Source: Yponomeuta sedellus
Lineage: Eukaryota > Arthropoda > Insecta > Lepidoptera > Yponomeutidae
Direction: 5' to 3'
DNA: 64,000 nucleotides
Assembly (NCBI GenBank): GCA_934045075.1
Contig: OW203751.1
Location: 17,501 to 81,500, forward strand
The position numbers and the translations under genes were made by a program. Positions 18,384 to 28,978 of the stretch are shown here, piece by piece. Below the pieces are notes generated by a model. The model was not told the origin of the DNA and did not search any database. It saw nothing but the letters and a program-made list of their open reading frames with translations. Numbering within the stretch: position 1 is the stretch's first letter; the number at the start of each line of letters is the position of its first letter.

Positions 18384-20129
18384 ATGGACACCAGGCCGCG
18401 AAAGTCCGTGACCACGGCGGAGGCCAAGAGCCAGCCAACCAGGACGGGTGCGGGTGCCCTGCTGCGGGTGCCCACAAGGGGGCTCCGCGGAACCCCGCCG
18501 AAAAAGGCATCTACCATTAAGGCCCCGATCGAGGGAGCCGGGACCGCGGGGCCCACTTCGGCCAGCGCCGCGCCACCTACCAAATCGCCCCTGGACGAGA
18601 CTGTCGTCCCTGGCGGCATCTTACCGGCCTCCCGTTCGCCCCAGACCGGCAGGCCATCGTTGGGAGGGTCAGTGACCGGAACGCTGGCCAATCTCCCAAG
18701 GATGGCCAACGACGTAATGCTGGCGGCGAAAGAGAGGCTGGAGTCCTCAGGCAACCTAAAACGGGAGACCCGTGAGTTTGTCGTGGGCTCGCTCGGCGAG
18801 CTGTACCAGATGGTACTCAGGCTGAGCGAGTCCAGGCAAACTCTCAGCCTGAGGATGGAGGCCGCCAGGGCGGAGTTCGCCGCGGACGCGACCCGAAGAG
18901 AGGAGGCTCACGCGGCCCGCCTGGAAAAGCTGGCCGCGGGCGCGGTGCTGCCCGCAATAGCAAAGGACCTGGGCGAGATTAAGAGAGAGGTTTTGGCGGC
19001 ACGAGACCTGATCTCGTTCGACGTCTTGGGGGAGCTGCGGGACAAGGAGGCACCGCCTGCTCCGGGGGCGGTTTCATCCCTTACCAAGGGGATGCAGGCG
19101 CTCACGGAGCGGTGCGAGAGCCTCAGCAAGGAGCTGAGTGGCGTGGCCGGGGCACCCAACACCAAAGCGGGCGTGGAATGGGCGGAGGAGGTGAGAGGGG
19201 AGCTCCGCGGGCTTCGCGAGCGGCTCGACAGGCAGCAGCCTGCGCCGCTCGCGGGGCCCGCCCCGGCTCCACACGCCGGCCCGACCCGCCAAAACAATTG
19301 CCCCGCCACAGCCGCAGTCCCGCGGCCCTCCCAGCGAGATCGGGTCTCCCCCAAAACATACGCCGAAGCGGCTTCCTCACCGCGCCACCCGATGGTGGTG
19401 GAGTCGACCGACCCCAACAAGACCGCCGAAGCTACAATAGCAGACATTAAGGCGAAGGTCGACGTCATCACCCTCGGGATTGGAGTCAACGCGGTTAGGA
19501 GGCTGCGTAACCAGAAAGTGTTGCTCTCTTGCGACACCGGCGAGGGCAGGGAGGCTTTCAAGAAGGAGCTGGAGGGGGCCGGTGGCCTCTTTACAGTCAC
19601 CGAGCCCACCGACAAGCGCCCCCTGATTCGCCTCGCCGGGGTCGCGAGAGACACCCCAGACGAGCAGGTGATGGCCGCCATCAAGTCCCAGAATAGGGAC
19701 TTGATGGCGGGCATCGCCCTCAATAAAGAGGAGGCCCGGGTCCTTAGGCGCACCAATGGCAGAAACAGGGCACTCTGCAACGTAATTTTAGAGGTGACCC
19801 CCGAAATCTGGCGGCGTGTGGAGGGAGCGAGGATAAGGCTGGGCTACCAGGTCGTGCTGGCGGTGGATCAGTCCCCACTGGTGCAGTGCTACCGCTGCAT
19901 GGGCTACGGGCATACGGCGCGAATCTGTCGCGCCGAAGCCAGGTGTGGCCAGTGCAGCGGTGAGCACCAAACCAGGGACTGCCCCCCGTCGGCGCGGGCT
20001 GAGGGGCCGCGCTGCTGCCACTGCACGAAAGTGTCAGGGGCAGATTGCTCGCACCCTGCATACGCCGCCGACTGTCCCGAGCGCATGCGTTGGGACAGTA
20101 TAGCGCGGCAGGCCATTAAGTACTGTTGA
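18384..20129 (+). CDS. B2 ORF1, gag-like protein (581 aa)
   Basis: Same length as B1 ORF1, with only scattered substitutions mainly near the N-terminus and in the linker around residue 290. The three zinc knuckles near residues 502-564 are intact. The frame is open although ORF2 of this copy is broken, so B2 could still supply ORF1 protein. The stop lies in the same TGATG context as in B1. Confidence 0.88.
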   Translation: MDTRPRKSVTTAEAKSQPTRTGAGALLRVPTRGLRGTPPKKASTIKAPIEGAGTAGPTSASAAPPTKSPLDETVVPGGILPASRSPQTGRPSLGGSVTGTLANLPRMANDVMLAAKERLESSGNLKRETREFVVGSLGELYQMVLRLSESRQTLSLRMEAARAEFAADATRREEAHAARLEKLAAGAVLPAIAKDLGEIKREVLAARDLISFDVLGELRDKEAPPAPGAVSSLTKGMQALTERCESLSKELSGVAGAPNTKAGVEWAEEVRGELRGLRERLDRQQPAPLAGPAPAPHAGPTRQNNCPATAAVPRPSQRDRVSPKTYAEAASSPRHPMVVESTDPNKTAEATIADIKAKVDVITLGIGVNAVRRLRNQKVLLSCDTGEGREAFKKELEGAGGLFTVTEPTDKRPLIRLAGVARDTPDEQVMAAIKSQNRDLMAGIALNKEEARVLRRTNGRNRALCNVILEVTPEIWRRVEGARIRLGYQVVLAVDQSPLVQCYRCMGYGHTARICRAEARCGQCSGEHQTRDCPPSARAEGPRCCHCTKVSGADCSHPAYAADCPERMRWDSIARQAIKYC

Positions 20130-20139
20130 TGCGGGCACC

Positions 20140-22197
20140 TTGGCCCCCCCACGGCCTCGGGGTGCACCGGGGGATGGGGTGGCCGACGATGGCCGGGACG
20201 CCGCGGGGCGGCCACGGGGAGCGCGGCGGGGCACTATACGGCTGTTGCAAGTCAACATAGGCCGTTGCCGCGCCGCGTTCCACGAGGTCGTCCAGGTGGC
20301 CATCGAGGGTGGCTACTCGGCCGTACTGATCCAGGAACCTTACACTGGGTCGGTGGGCCGAGTGGACACCCGGTATACTTGTATACAAAAGATGGCTACC
20401 GGGGCTAAACCGGTCAAGTCGGCTATCCTCATCATCAACCCGGCCCTCTCTGTCGTCCAGGACGCCACCACCATCACGGAGAACGTCGTGGCGGTGGTGG
20501 TGGAATGGGAGCGGCAGAAGATCGGCCTGGTCTCGGTGTACCTCGAGGGAGACCAAGACCTCAGCCCCTATCTCCGCGACATCCAGGCCTTCATGGACCG
20601 CATGGGCACCAGCGCGGTCCTTCTCGGCGGGGACATTAACGCCAAAAGCCTTTGGTGGGGCTGCGAGCGCGAGGACCAGAGGGGTACTCTGTTCTCCGAG
20701 TTCGCAGCCCAGGTGGATCTGCAGGTCCTCAACGAGGGAGGGGCGCCGACGTTTTACATCTGGCGGGGGGACAAGCTGTTTACCAGCATAGTCGACGTAA
20801 CCCTCGCCACGTCGGCGCTCTTCCATCGAGTGAGCGACTGGAGGGTCCGTCCGGACCTCATCCCCTCCGCCCCGGACCATCGGGCGATCACGTTCGAGGT
20901 GGGGGTGGGGCCCGAGACGGAGCCAGCCAGACCCAGCGGATCCACCAGGCGTTACCACGCCGCGAAGGCCGACTGGGACCTTTTTCGGGCCTCGTTCGTC
21001 GACCGTCTAGGAGACTGGACGGTCGACGAAATCGAGGCTATCGAGACGCCCCGCGGTCTTGAGGAGGCCATTGGAAGGTACACTGGGGCGATTCACGGTG
21101 CGTGCGAGGATTCGATCCCTCTTCTGGCTCCACCAAAGGCACCCAAACGGGTGATTTGGTGGGGCCCTGAGTTGCAGGCGAAGAAGCGCAACCTCATCAC
21201 GTTGAGGGGTCGAATCCGGCACGCGAATCGCCGCAGAAGGGATAGGGTAGTTGAGGAGTATCTGGTGGCCAAGGAGGACTACAAGGCCGCCATAGAGGCG
21301 GCCAAGACCGCCAGCTGGGTGGAATTCTGCACAAAGCAGGAGCATGAGAGCGTGTGGGACGGCATCTATAGGGTGCTAAGATGCGCCGCTCGTCGGAAGG
21401 AGGACACCCTCCTCAGCGGCGCGGATGGACGCACCCTGGATGCCGAGGGCTCCACAGCTCTCATAGCTGAAACATTCTACCCAGCTGACGATCTAGAGTC
21501 TGAGTTAGATACTCATGCCCGTGTCAGGCAGGCAGTTGCCCGCATGGAGGATGAAGCCAGTGCCAAGCCGCGGGAGTTTATTCCCTTCTCCCAGCACGAG
21601 CTCTCGGGCGTCTTGAAGGGCATCCACCCTAAAAAGGCGCCCGGGGGGGACGGCCTCACGGCCGACATCTGCAGTGCGGCCATCGGGGCAAGAAATGATG
21701 TATTTGTTGCCCTGATGAACGCCTGCCTTTCTCTGGGATACTTCCCCAAGGATTGGAAGGCCGCGGTAGTCAAAATCCTGCCTAAGCCCAGCAGAGATGA
21801 CTACACGCGGCCTAAGTCATACAGGCCAATTGGGCTCCTGTCCGTCCTGGGGAAGATCTTGGAGAAGATGGTGGCCGGGAGGCTGCTCTGGCAGCTCGGG
21901 CTGGGCGGAGGACTGAGCCCGCGCCAATATGGCTTCATGCCGCAGCGCAGCACGGAGGACGCTTTGTATGATGCTGTCCAGCTCATAAGAGATCACGTCG
22001 GGCAGAAACGCATTGTCGGAGTAGTCTCCCTCGATATCGAGGGGGCCTTCGACAATGCGTGGTGGCCCGGAATAAAACACCAGATCCTGGCCACTGGATG
22101 CGACCAGTCTGTCTACCAACTCCTGTGCAGCTACCTGAGCGAAAGACAGGTCACAGTCAGGTTTAATCCGTTTTATCGATTTCCACCTAGTCTCTAA
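20140..22197 (+). pseudogene. B2 ORF2, truncated in the RT domain
   Basis: Begins as in B1, with the same ATG-less start and C7 run, and contains the complete endonuclease and the RT up to just past AFDNAWW and VTVR. At 22162 the B sequence ends; the last dozen codons come from the 5' UTR of D. The FADD active site and RNase H are gone, so no RT activity is expected. The endonuclease could in principle still be made. Confidence 0.9.
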
Positions 22198-22824
22198 AGT
22201 CTACCTTAGGGCACCGACATTTTCATACATCACGTATAAACTCATTTTGGTTTTTGCTCCCACCTACTCTTGCCGCACCTCGTTGGACGCGTCTCGTCGC
22301 CGGCTTCTTGAATCTGCAAAAAGAATAAATTTAGCTCTTATAGTTTTCTTAAAAAACCGTTAAAACTACGATTTTCCTACTAAAAACACACATTTTCTTA
22401 AATAAATCCTTAAATTCCCCCTCAAACCCGTTTTAACTGCCACGGTTCGCACCGGGCAATCGTCCCATTTCTTTGGAGACCTCTCCCAGCCCGCTACGTG
22501 GAATATCTTGCGTTTTATCGCCGTTTTATCGATTTCCACCTAGTCTCTAAAGTCTACCTTAGGGCACCGACATTTTCATACATCACGTATAAACTCATTT
22601 TGGTTTTTGCTCCCACCTACTCTTGCCGCACCTCGTTGGACGCGTCTCGTCGCCGGCTTCTTGAATCTGCAAAAAGAATAAATTTAGCTCTTATAGTTTT
22701 CTTAAAAAAACCGTTAAAACTACGATTTTCCTACTAAAAACACACATTTTCTTAAATAAATCCTTAAATTCCCCCTCAAACCCGTTTTAACTGCCACGGT
22801 TCGCACCGGGCAATCGTCCCATTT
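22168..22824. repeat. 353-bp direct repeat in D 5' UTR
   Basis: The segment 22168-22470 recurs at 22521-22824, differing by about one base in an A-run. The 50-bp spacer brings the period to 353 bp. This looks like 5'-UTR promoter monomers with the first unit cut short. The rest of the leader (22825-23285) is C-rich then AT-rich, with no ORF. Confidence 0.88.
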
Positions 22825-23285
22825 TTTTGCCCGCCACCCACCCCACCCCCCCACCCCACCGACCCTCCCCGGATTTTTCTAAGTCCCAGACTTTTCCTAG
22901 TTGATTAAATTCTTTCTTTTGTATTTGCCGCGCACTTGTTGCCCCTACCCACTCGTGTTGCACCTTTTTAGAAGCGCCGCATTATCAGCACCCCGGACCT
23001 GAAAGAAAAACAACATTAAATTTAGTAGTCTCAGCAATATAAAATAAAACACTTGCTTTTTCCCGCAAATTTTAAATTTTTCGAGTTTTCTTGCTACAAC
23101 TTTCTTAATTTCCGTCAGACTTCACCCGAACCACCACTCTTTGCTTTGTGGGCCTCTTACGCGTCGATTGACACCCCACTTGAGCTGCTACGGTTAAATT
23201 CTGTCCCTCCCTCATAGTAATCTTACGTCATAAAACGTTACAAAACTAAAAGTGCATATTTAGTGTTCGTGGTCGTTTCATAAGG

Positions 23286-24530
23286 ATGCTGAGGTCGCCG
23301 ATAGGGTCGATGTCCCGCTCACGAACCAGCGATGATCTGGACAGCTCAGGTTTGCTTGCCCCGCTCCGATACGGAAGTGAAGACTCCGAAAACAGCACGT
23401 CTACTCCACCATCCACCTCACGGGCACTGGAAGCTAATCCCGTACTCCTCCAGGTCCTCGAGCTGCTTAAAGGCATCGAGGATGCTGTCAATGATTGTGG
23501 GAATATTAAACGCCCCAACAAAAAGACAATGCTGGAGAATTCCGCGGCCATCCGAAAGCTACTTACTACCTCTCCGGACATCGCTCCTTGCTATCAAAAC
23601 CCCAATGCACTTACCGTTGACGACGTCCGACGCACAATCCGGGAAGAGATCTCAAAGATCAACATCCCCAGTCCAACCCCGGCTCCGACATTCGCTAGCG
23701 TAGTCCGGTCACAACAGACCGCCGCTACTAAACCCAAACTGGCTCCCCCGAAAACTAAACCCGCAATCATCGTCGCCTCCACGAAAGCCGTGCTTAACCC
23801 CGAAGAGACTCTGAAAACTTGGAAGAGCTCTATCTCCTTCAAAGACACCAACTTTACACCGGCAGCGGTCAAGTACGTGTCAAATAATAAGATCCGGGTA
23901 GAGTTTGACTCCGTCGCTCACCGTGATGTTGCCCTTAAGAAACTTGACAAGCCCGACTGCCCTGTTCGTGCCGAGGTCTCGAAAACCCTGCGCCCTATGG
24001 TGATCTTTAAAGGAATCTCAGGGGAAATCCCCGCCGAAGAGCTGGTCGACATTCTAGTCGGTCAAAACGAGACGCTCAAATCCGCCATCCAATCCAAGGA
24101 CGATTTCTCCTTCCGCTTCAAACGTGCCAACCGCAACAAAGCTTTGTACAACGCCGTTTTTATAACCTCACCCACCGTGTGGAAGGCTGTGACCAAACAG
24201 GTGAAGCTGAACCTCGACCACCAGAGGGTTCATGCCGAGGACTATGTGCCCGTTCTGCAGTGTTTCAAATGCCTGCAGTATGGACACACCAAGGCTCGCT
24301 GCACTGCAGAGAGCGCCATCTGCTCCCACTGCGCGGCACCTCACCATGACTACCAGACCTGCCCTCTAAAGAAAGACTCCGAAGCCTTACAGTGCTATAA
24401 TTGCACGCAACATGCGAAGGCTACCGACTCTCGCGCTAATGTTGGCCATAGCGCCACGTCCCTCAATTGTCCTCGAATGACCTCCGCAATAAATAAAATC
24501 CGTTCGCGCACCGACTATGGTCCACAGTAG
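23286..24530 (+). CDS. D ORF1, gag-like protein (414 aa)
   Basis: Nucleocapsid-type protein, shorter than the 581-aa B protein. Ser/Thr/Pro-rich N-terminus, a central folded region that may be RRM-like (about residues 160-300), then three Cys/His knuckles near residues 318-395: CFKCLQYGHTKARC, CSHC and a degenerate CYNC cluster. The last codons overlap the ORF2 start, and the stop (TAG, 24528-24530) lies 14 nt inside ORF2. Role inferred: RNA binding and RNP formation. Confidence 0.88.
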   Translation: MLRSPIGSMSRSRTSDDLDSSGLLAPLRYGSEDSENSTSTPPSTSRALEANPVLLQVLELLKGIEDAVNDCGNIKRPNKKTMLENSAAIRKLLTTSPDIAPCYQNPNALTVDDVRRTIREEISKINIPSPTPAPTFASVVRSQQTAATKPKLAPPKTKPAIIVASTKAVLNPEETLKTWKSSISFKDTNFTPAAVKYVSNNKIRVEFDSVAHRDVALKKLDKPDCPVRAEVSKTLRPMVIFKGISGEIPAEELVDILVGQNETLKSAIQSKDDFSFRFKRANRNKALYNAVFITSPTVWKAVTKQVKLNLDHQRVHAEDYVPVLQCFKCLQYGHTKARCTAESAICSHCAAPHHDYQTCPLKKDSEALQCYNCTQHAKATDSRANVGHSATSLNCPRMTSAINKIRSRTDYGPQ

Positions 24531-27500
24531 GTTACGGTCGGCAGCAAACCATCCACACAACGTCACACTACAGTGTCTGCAGGTCAACCTTGGCAGGAGC
24601 AGGAATGCCCTGCACGAATTTCACCGTCATATAGCTGACGCCGGAGTCGACGTTGCCTTCATTCAGGAACCCTATCTCTCCAACACGGACGTCCTTAAGC
24701 CTGTTGACGGCTACTCCACCCATCAGTTCAAAACTGATCGGCCAATCAAGTCGGCTATCCTTGTGCGCAACAAAGCTTTGTGTGCTATTGGCATGGCGGA
24801 ATACTCTGATTCCAACCTCAGTGTCGTTCTCGTCAGAAACCAAACCGGTCATAAATTTTACCTCATCTCAGTGTACATTGAACCCCGCAGTGACCCGCAC
24901 AACGTCTACAGGAAACTCGAGCTGTTCCTTACTAGAACAGCCGGGTCCACTCACCTGATCTGCGGGGACTTCAATGGGCACCACAACAGTTGGGGCTCCC
25001 CCGACAATAACTCCAGGGGTGATGCTGTGTATGATCTCGCTGTTATCCACAACCTGACAATATGTAACGTCGGCGACACTCCGACATTCAACACCGTCAC
25101 ACACCGGCGACCCTGCAACTCGATAATAGACCTCACTCTTATAAGCGACACAAACAGTATCTCCCTCGCCAATTGGTCGGTCGATACAGATATTTGTGCC
25201 TCCTCCGACCATAACTCAATTACGTTCCGGGCACTTCTTGGGAGCTTCAAGCCTACTACCACCCGCAGGCAAACGACTTATCGTTATAACTCCTCACATG
25301 TTAAATGGGACAACCTTCGACCCAACTTCGAACATGAAATGGCCAACCATCTGCCGCCTACTCCCAACTTCGACGAGCTCTCACCTCATCAGCTGGACCT
25401 GTACACTGCCAATTTTACAACAGCAGTGCAGAGAACCTGTGACCGATTGCTGCCTAAGGCCACTGGCCCTCCTCGTCGCGTCCCCTGGTGGAGCGATGAG
25501 CTTGAACAATTAAAACGGGCCTCCATCAAGAGCCATCATGATCTCAGCAGGGCTGCGCGACGCCAGCGCCCCCTCGAGGAACTCCTTGCGAAGCGCGAGC
25601 GCGCTAGACGTGCATACTCCGATGCCTTTTGTGCGGCCTCCTCGGAACATTTCCGAGAGTTCTGCAGCCGCCAGAAGAAGGAGGACGTCTGGTCCGTCAC
25701 CAATCGCCTCATCAAAACCCGGCCAATCACCCAAGCCCCGGCCACCCTAAAATTAGATGATGGCTCTTACACCTCCGATTCGTTGGACACCGCGCAGGCC
25801 CTCCTCCACCAATTCTACCCAGATGACTCTCAGGATCTCACTTCCAAGCACTATAGGCTCCGCAATGCAATGCACAGCGCTATTGGTACCCCGCCCGAAC
25901 CTTCCTTCGCACTGCATGAGATCCTCGAGGGTCTCAGTGGTATGAATCACAAGAGAGCACCCGGCCTTGACCACCTAACAGCCGACATATGCTTGCGAGT
26001 CGCCACCTGGTTTCCTGATGAAGTGATCGGCATCATGAATGCCAGTCTGCGCCTTAATCATTTTCCCGTAATATGGAAGAGAGCCACTGCAAAAATCATA
26101 CCCAAACCTAGCAAATCCGACTACACCAGCCTGTCCAGCTTTAGGCCGATAGGACTTATAAATGTCTTTGGGAAGCTCCTAGAGCGTCTCATTGTAAATC
26201 GCCTCACCTACCATCTTAATTTAAATAACTGCAGCTCCGACAGACAATACGGCTTTAAATGCCAGACCTCCGCCGTCCACGCCATCGCCAACGCACTTCA
26301 TGCAATCAAGACCGCTAAATCTCGGGGAGAACAAGTCATCGCCGTCTCCCTGGACATTAAAGCGGCATTTGATAGAGCCTGGTGGCCTGCGATTTTTATG
26401 CGCCTTCGCGAAGTTAATTGTCCTGGAAATTTGTACCGTCTACTTCTGAGCTATGTGGAGGACCGAGAAGTCCTCATCCGGTTTGCTGATTGCGAGGTCC
26501 GCAAATCCACGTCTCGCGGCTGCATCCAGGGCTCCGTCGTCGGTCCCATGCTCTGGAACCTCATCCTTGATGAGCTCCTCGGGGCACCACTGCCAGATGG
26601 TTGCAGCCTGCAGGCCTATGCGGACGACGTCCTCCTCATAGCCCACCACAAGTCACACATTCAGCTCGAAATCATTGTCTGCGACGCACTGGAGAAAATC
26701 TTTAACTGGGGTGAGGGTGTCAAGCTTGAGTTCGGCCCCTCCAAAACCCAGATCATCGCCTTCACCGACAAAGCTACGAAATGTCATATCCGCGTCAACA
26801 ATCAGTCCCTTACCTTTGTCAACCATATCTGTTACTTAGGCATCACCATAGACCGTAAACTTCGCTTCATCCAACACGTCAACTCCATTACCGAAAAATG
26901 CAAAAAGCTCTTCCATAAACTTACACTCTTCGTTCGTCCCACCTGGGGCGTACACTCTGACAACATTAAAACCATCTATCTTCAGGTCATAGAGCCCATA
27001 GTCTGTTACGGTGCTGGAATCTGGTCCGGCGCCTTGAAGTATAAATGTGCCTACAAAAAGCTCCTCCAGCTCCAACGCATCTTCGGCATAAAAATCATCC
27101 GAGGCTTCCGCACTGTCAGCACGGCTGCCTCAATCTCGCTTGCCCAATTAACTCCACTACCAGCCAAGGTCGCCGCCGTTGCTGACATTGAGCGAACCAA
27201 ACTCACGGGAAAGTCTTCGTTACTTCTTGAGGAAATCCCTGTCGAGCGCCTCTGTTCTCCGTCGGAACTTCTACACCCTTCAGCGCGAATAGGCGTTGAG
27301 TTTAAGGAAATTTCCTCCACCTCTGACTTCGCGCAGAATACTGCCAATAACACCTGGCAAATATATACAGACGGAAGCAAGCATGAGGACGGAGTCGGCG
27401 CTGCTTTCATCACCTACACACCGTCTGGGGAGCAGACTGCGGTGGTAAAGTTAAAACTCCACGACTATTGCTCTGTTTTTCAGGCGGAAATGCTCGCGCT

Positions 27501-28242
27501 TCAAATGGCATGCGAGCATATAAATAAACACCTACTCTCACCCTGCCTCGTTCTTTCGGACAGCAAATCCGGATTGACCGAACTCGGAAATCCCAACAGC
27601 AGCAACCCCTTTGCTGTGCGTATACACCACCTCATTTATCAGGCCCGCTCATCTGGGCTCACCGTCGATTTCGCGTGGATCAAGGCCCACGTCGGCTTTA
27701 CCGGCAATGAGGCGGCTGACGCTGCAGCGAAGGCGGCCGCATCGCTGCATCGGACGCCTGACTATCTTGCTGTCCCAATCAGCCACATAAAATACCTCAA
27801 CAAAGTGAAAGCTGCAGAGGCTGCCTCAGCCCTGTACGATGACCCTGGCTCTTGCGCTTACACGCGAACGCTCCTGCCCACTCATGAGGAACTGAGTAAC
27901 TATTTAGATGTCGTCAAACCCAACTTCCCTATTACTCAGTTCCTCACTAACCACGCCTACCATAAGGCATACCTCAACCGGTTCCATATCGTCGCAGATG
28001 ACAAATGTCCCTGCGACGATCAAACCTCTCAGACCTGGGACCATCTCCTAAAATCTTGCCCCAGATTCGCTACTAAAAGACTCTCCCACACTATAACATC
28101 ACAAATAAATAACATCCATCCTTTCAACTTGTCTCAAATCATCAGTAAAGAATCAACGCTTAACTCCTTCCATAACTTCATTACATACATAGTCCAAAAT
28201 CTAAAACAGTTCAACAATACATGTCGCAACACACTCTCATAA
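24517..28242 (+). CDS. D ORF2: endonuclease, reverse transcriptase, RNase H (1241 aa)
   Basis: Domains in order: endonuclease (LQVNLG start, QEPYLS, GDFNGHH, SDHNSITF), RT (KRAPGLDHLT, AFDRAWWPAI, YADD at 701-704), RNase H (TDGS at about 951, FQAEM, SDSKS near 1015, WIKAHVG at 1054) and a C-terminal CPCDD...H...C cluster. The ATG at 24517 overlaps the end of ORF1 in another frame, typical of coupled termination and re-initiation. The architecture matches B ORF2 but the sequence is far diverged. All catalytic motifs are present. Confidence 0.93.
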   Translation: MVHSRLRSAANHPHNVTLQCLQVNLGRSRNALHEFHRHIADAGVDVAFIQEPYLSNTDVLKPVDGYSTHQFKTDRPIKSAILVRNKALCAIGMAEYSDSNLSVVLVRNQTGHKFYLISVYIEPRSDPHNVYRKLELFLTRTAGSTHLICGDFNGHHNSWGSPDNNSRGDAVYDLAVIHNLTICNVGDTPTFNTVTHRRPCNSIIDLTLISDTNSISLANWSVDTDICASSDHNSITFRALLGSFKPTTTRRQTTYRYNSSHVKWDNLRPNFEHEMANHLPPTPNFDELSPHQLDLYTANFTTAVQRTCDRLLPKATGPPRRVPWWSDELEQLKRASIKSHHDLSRAARRQRPLEELLAKRERARRAYSDAFCAASSEHFREFCSRQKKEDVWSVTNRLIKTRPITQAPATLKLDDGSYTSDSLDTAQALLHQFYPDDSQDLTSKHYRLRNAMHSAIGTPPEPSFALHEILEGLSGMNHKRAPGLDHLTADICLRVATWFPDEVIGIMNASLRLNHFPVIWKRATAKIIPKPSKSDYTSLSSFRPIGLINVFGKLLERLIVNRLTYHLNLNNCSSDRQYGFKCQTSAVHAIANALHAIKTAKSRGEQVIAVSLDIKAAFDRAWWPAIFMRLREVNCPGNLYRLLLSYVEDREVLIRFADCEVRKSTSRGCIQGSVVGPMLWNLILDELLGAPLPDGCSLQAYADDVLLIAHHKSHIQLEIIVCDALEKIFNWGEGVKLEFGPSKTQIIAFTDKATKCHIRVNNQSLTFVNHICYLGITIDRKLRFIQHVNSITEKCKKLFHKLTLFVRPTWGVHSDNIKTIYLQVIEPIVCYGAGIWSGALKYKCAYKKLLQLQRIFGIKIIRGFRTVSTAASISLAQLTPLPAKVAAVADIERTKLTGKSSLLLEEIPVERLCSPSELLHPSARIGVEFKEISSTSDFAQNTANNTWQIYTDGSKHEDGVGAAFITYTPSGEQTAVVKLKLHDYCSVFQAEMLALQMACEHINKHLLSPCLVLSDSKSGLTELGNPNSSNPFAVRIHHLIYQARSSGLTVDFAWIKAHVGFTGNEAADAAAKAAASLHRTPDYLAVPISHIKYLNKVKAAEAASALYDDPGSCAYTRTLLPTHEELSNYLDVVKPNFPITQFLTNHAYHKAYLNRFHIVADDKCPCDDQTSQTWDHLLKSCPRFATKRLSHTITSQINNIHPFNLSQIISKESTLNSFHNFITYIVQNLKQFNNTCRNTLS

Positions 28243-28345
28243 GCCACCCAATTTAAACATTCAGTGCGCTCGCGGTGTAACCCATTAGCACTGCGAGCAC
28301 AAATGAAGCCTCAATTTATTAAAAAAAAAAAAAAAAAAAAAAAAA
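28243..28345 (+). other. D 3' UTR hairpin and poly(A)
   Basis: Short UTR with one strong hairpin at 28264-28300: arms GTGCGCTCGCGGTG and CACTGCGAGCAC around a loop containing TAACCCATTAG. A pure A25 tail at 28321-28345 is followed directly by CCTAACC. ACCCATTAG also occurs in the 3' UTRs of B1 and E. Confidence 0.75.
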
Positions 28346-28675
28346 CCTAACCTAACCTAACCTAACCTAACCTAACCTAACCTAACCTAACCTAACCTAA
28401 CCTAACCTAACCTAACCTAACCTAACCTAACCTAACCTAACCTAACCTAACCTAACCTAACCTAACCTAACCTAACCTAACCTAACCTAACCTAACCTAA
28501 CCTAACCTAACCTAACCTAACCTAACCTAACCTAACCTAACCTAACCTAACCTAACCTAACCTAACCTAACCTAACCTAACCTAACCTAACCTAACCTAA
28601 CCTAACCTAACCTAACCTAACCTAACCTAACCTAACCTAACCTAACCTAACCTAACCTAACCTAACCTAACCTAA

Positions 28676-28677
<2 letters not shown>
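28346..28677. repeat. Telomeric CCTAA array (about 66 repeats)
   Basis: Perfect CCTAA array between the D poly(A) and the poly(T) of minus-strand element I. Confidence 0.97.
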
Positions 28678-28708
<31 letters not shown>

Positions 28709-28978
28709 CGTCAGGAAATGCTGTTACGCATACCCGCGGGCCCGGGGTAGGCCGGCGGGTTATGTGGGACTCGAGGCTACGCCCCCATACCCACTAAAAC
28801 CTGACGTTGTCCTTCAGCCACGACTTCCGACGGGGTCGCGAGTCCATTCGCATACGCTCGAGACCCCGCCGACGCCGACGTCCGCCAAGGGCGGACCCGC
28901 CTTTGGGGGGATGTAAAGAGTCCCCCCGGTCAGCCAATCGATGCGCCGGACAAACAACGCATCGACCCACGGGAGAGC
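28709..28978 (-). other. Element I 3' UTR with conserved folded module
   Basis: Module at 28709-28806. In element sense the closing stem is CGTCAGG/CCTGACG, which differs entirely from the G and H stems yet pairs perfectly. It encloses TTTTAGTGGGTA, the GTGGG/CCCAC stem and an ACCCGC/GCGGGT hairpin. This is among the strongest evidence that the fold is selected. Confidence 0.75.

Larger units (their letters stand above)
15886..22162 (+). mobile_element. Retrotransposon B2, 3' part replaced by element D
   Basis: Second copy of family B, with a more diverged 5' UTR and very similar ORFs. It follows B1 up to position 22162 (equivalent to about 7396 in B1, inside the RT) and then passes without poly(A) or telomeric repeat into element D. 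The missing 3' part does not reappear after D. Either D was inserted and the rest deleted, or D's 5' end was joined to a broken chromosome end, or the RT switched template. Confidence 0.88.
22163..28345 (+). mobile_element. Telomeric retrotransposon D (RNase H type), coding-complete
   Basis: 6.2-kb element: a 5' UTR with a tandem ~353-bp repeat, ORF1, ORF2 overlapping by 14 nt, a short 3' UTR and an A25 tail running into CCTAACC. The 5' junction is with truncated B2, not telomeric repeat. Base composition is less GC-rich than B, with C-ending codons and AT-rich UTRs, so its history differs from its neighbours. Both ORFs are intact, making it a candidate active element. Confidence 0.9.

Noticed and set aside
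22168..22824. LTR pair of an LTR retrotransposon
   Set aside because: The repeats lie close together upstream of non-LTR ORFs. There is no protease or integrase, and the element ends in poly(A).
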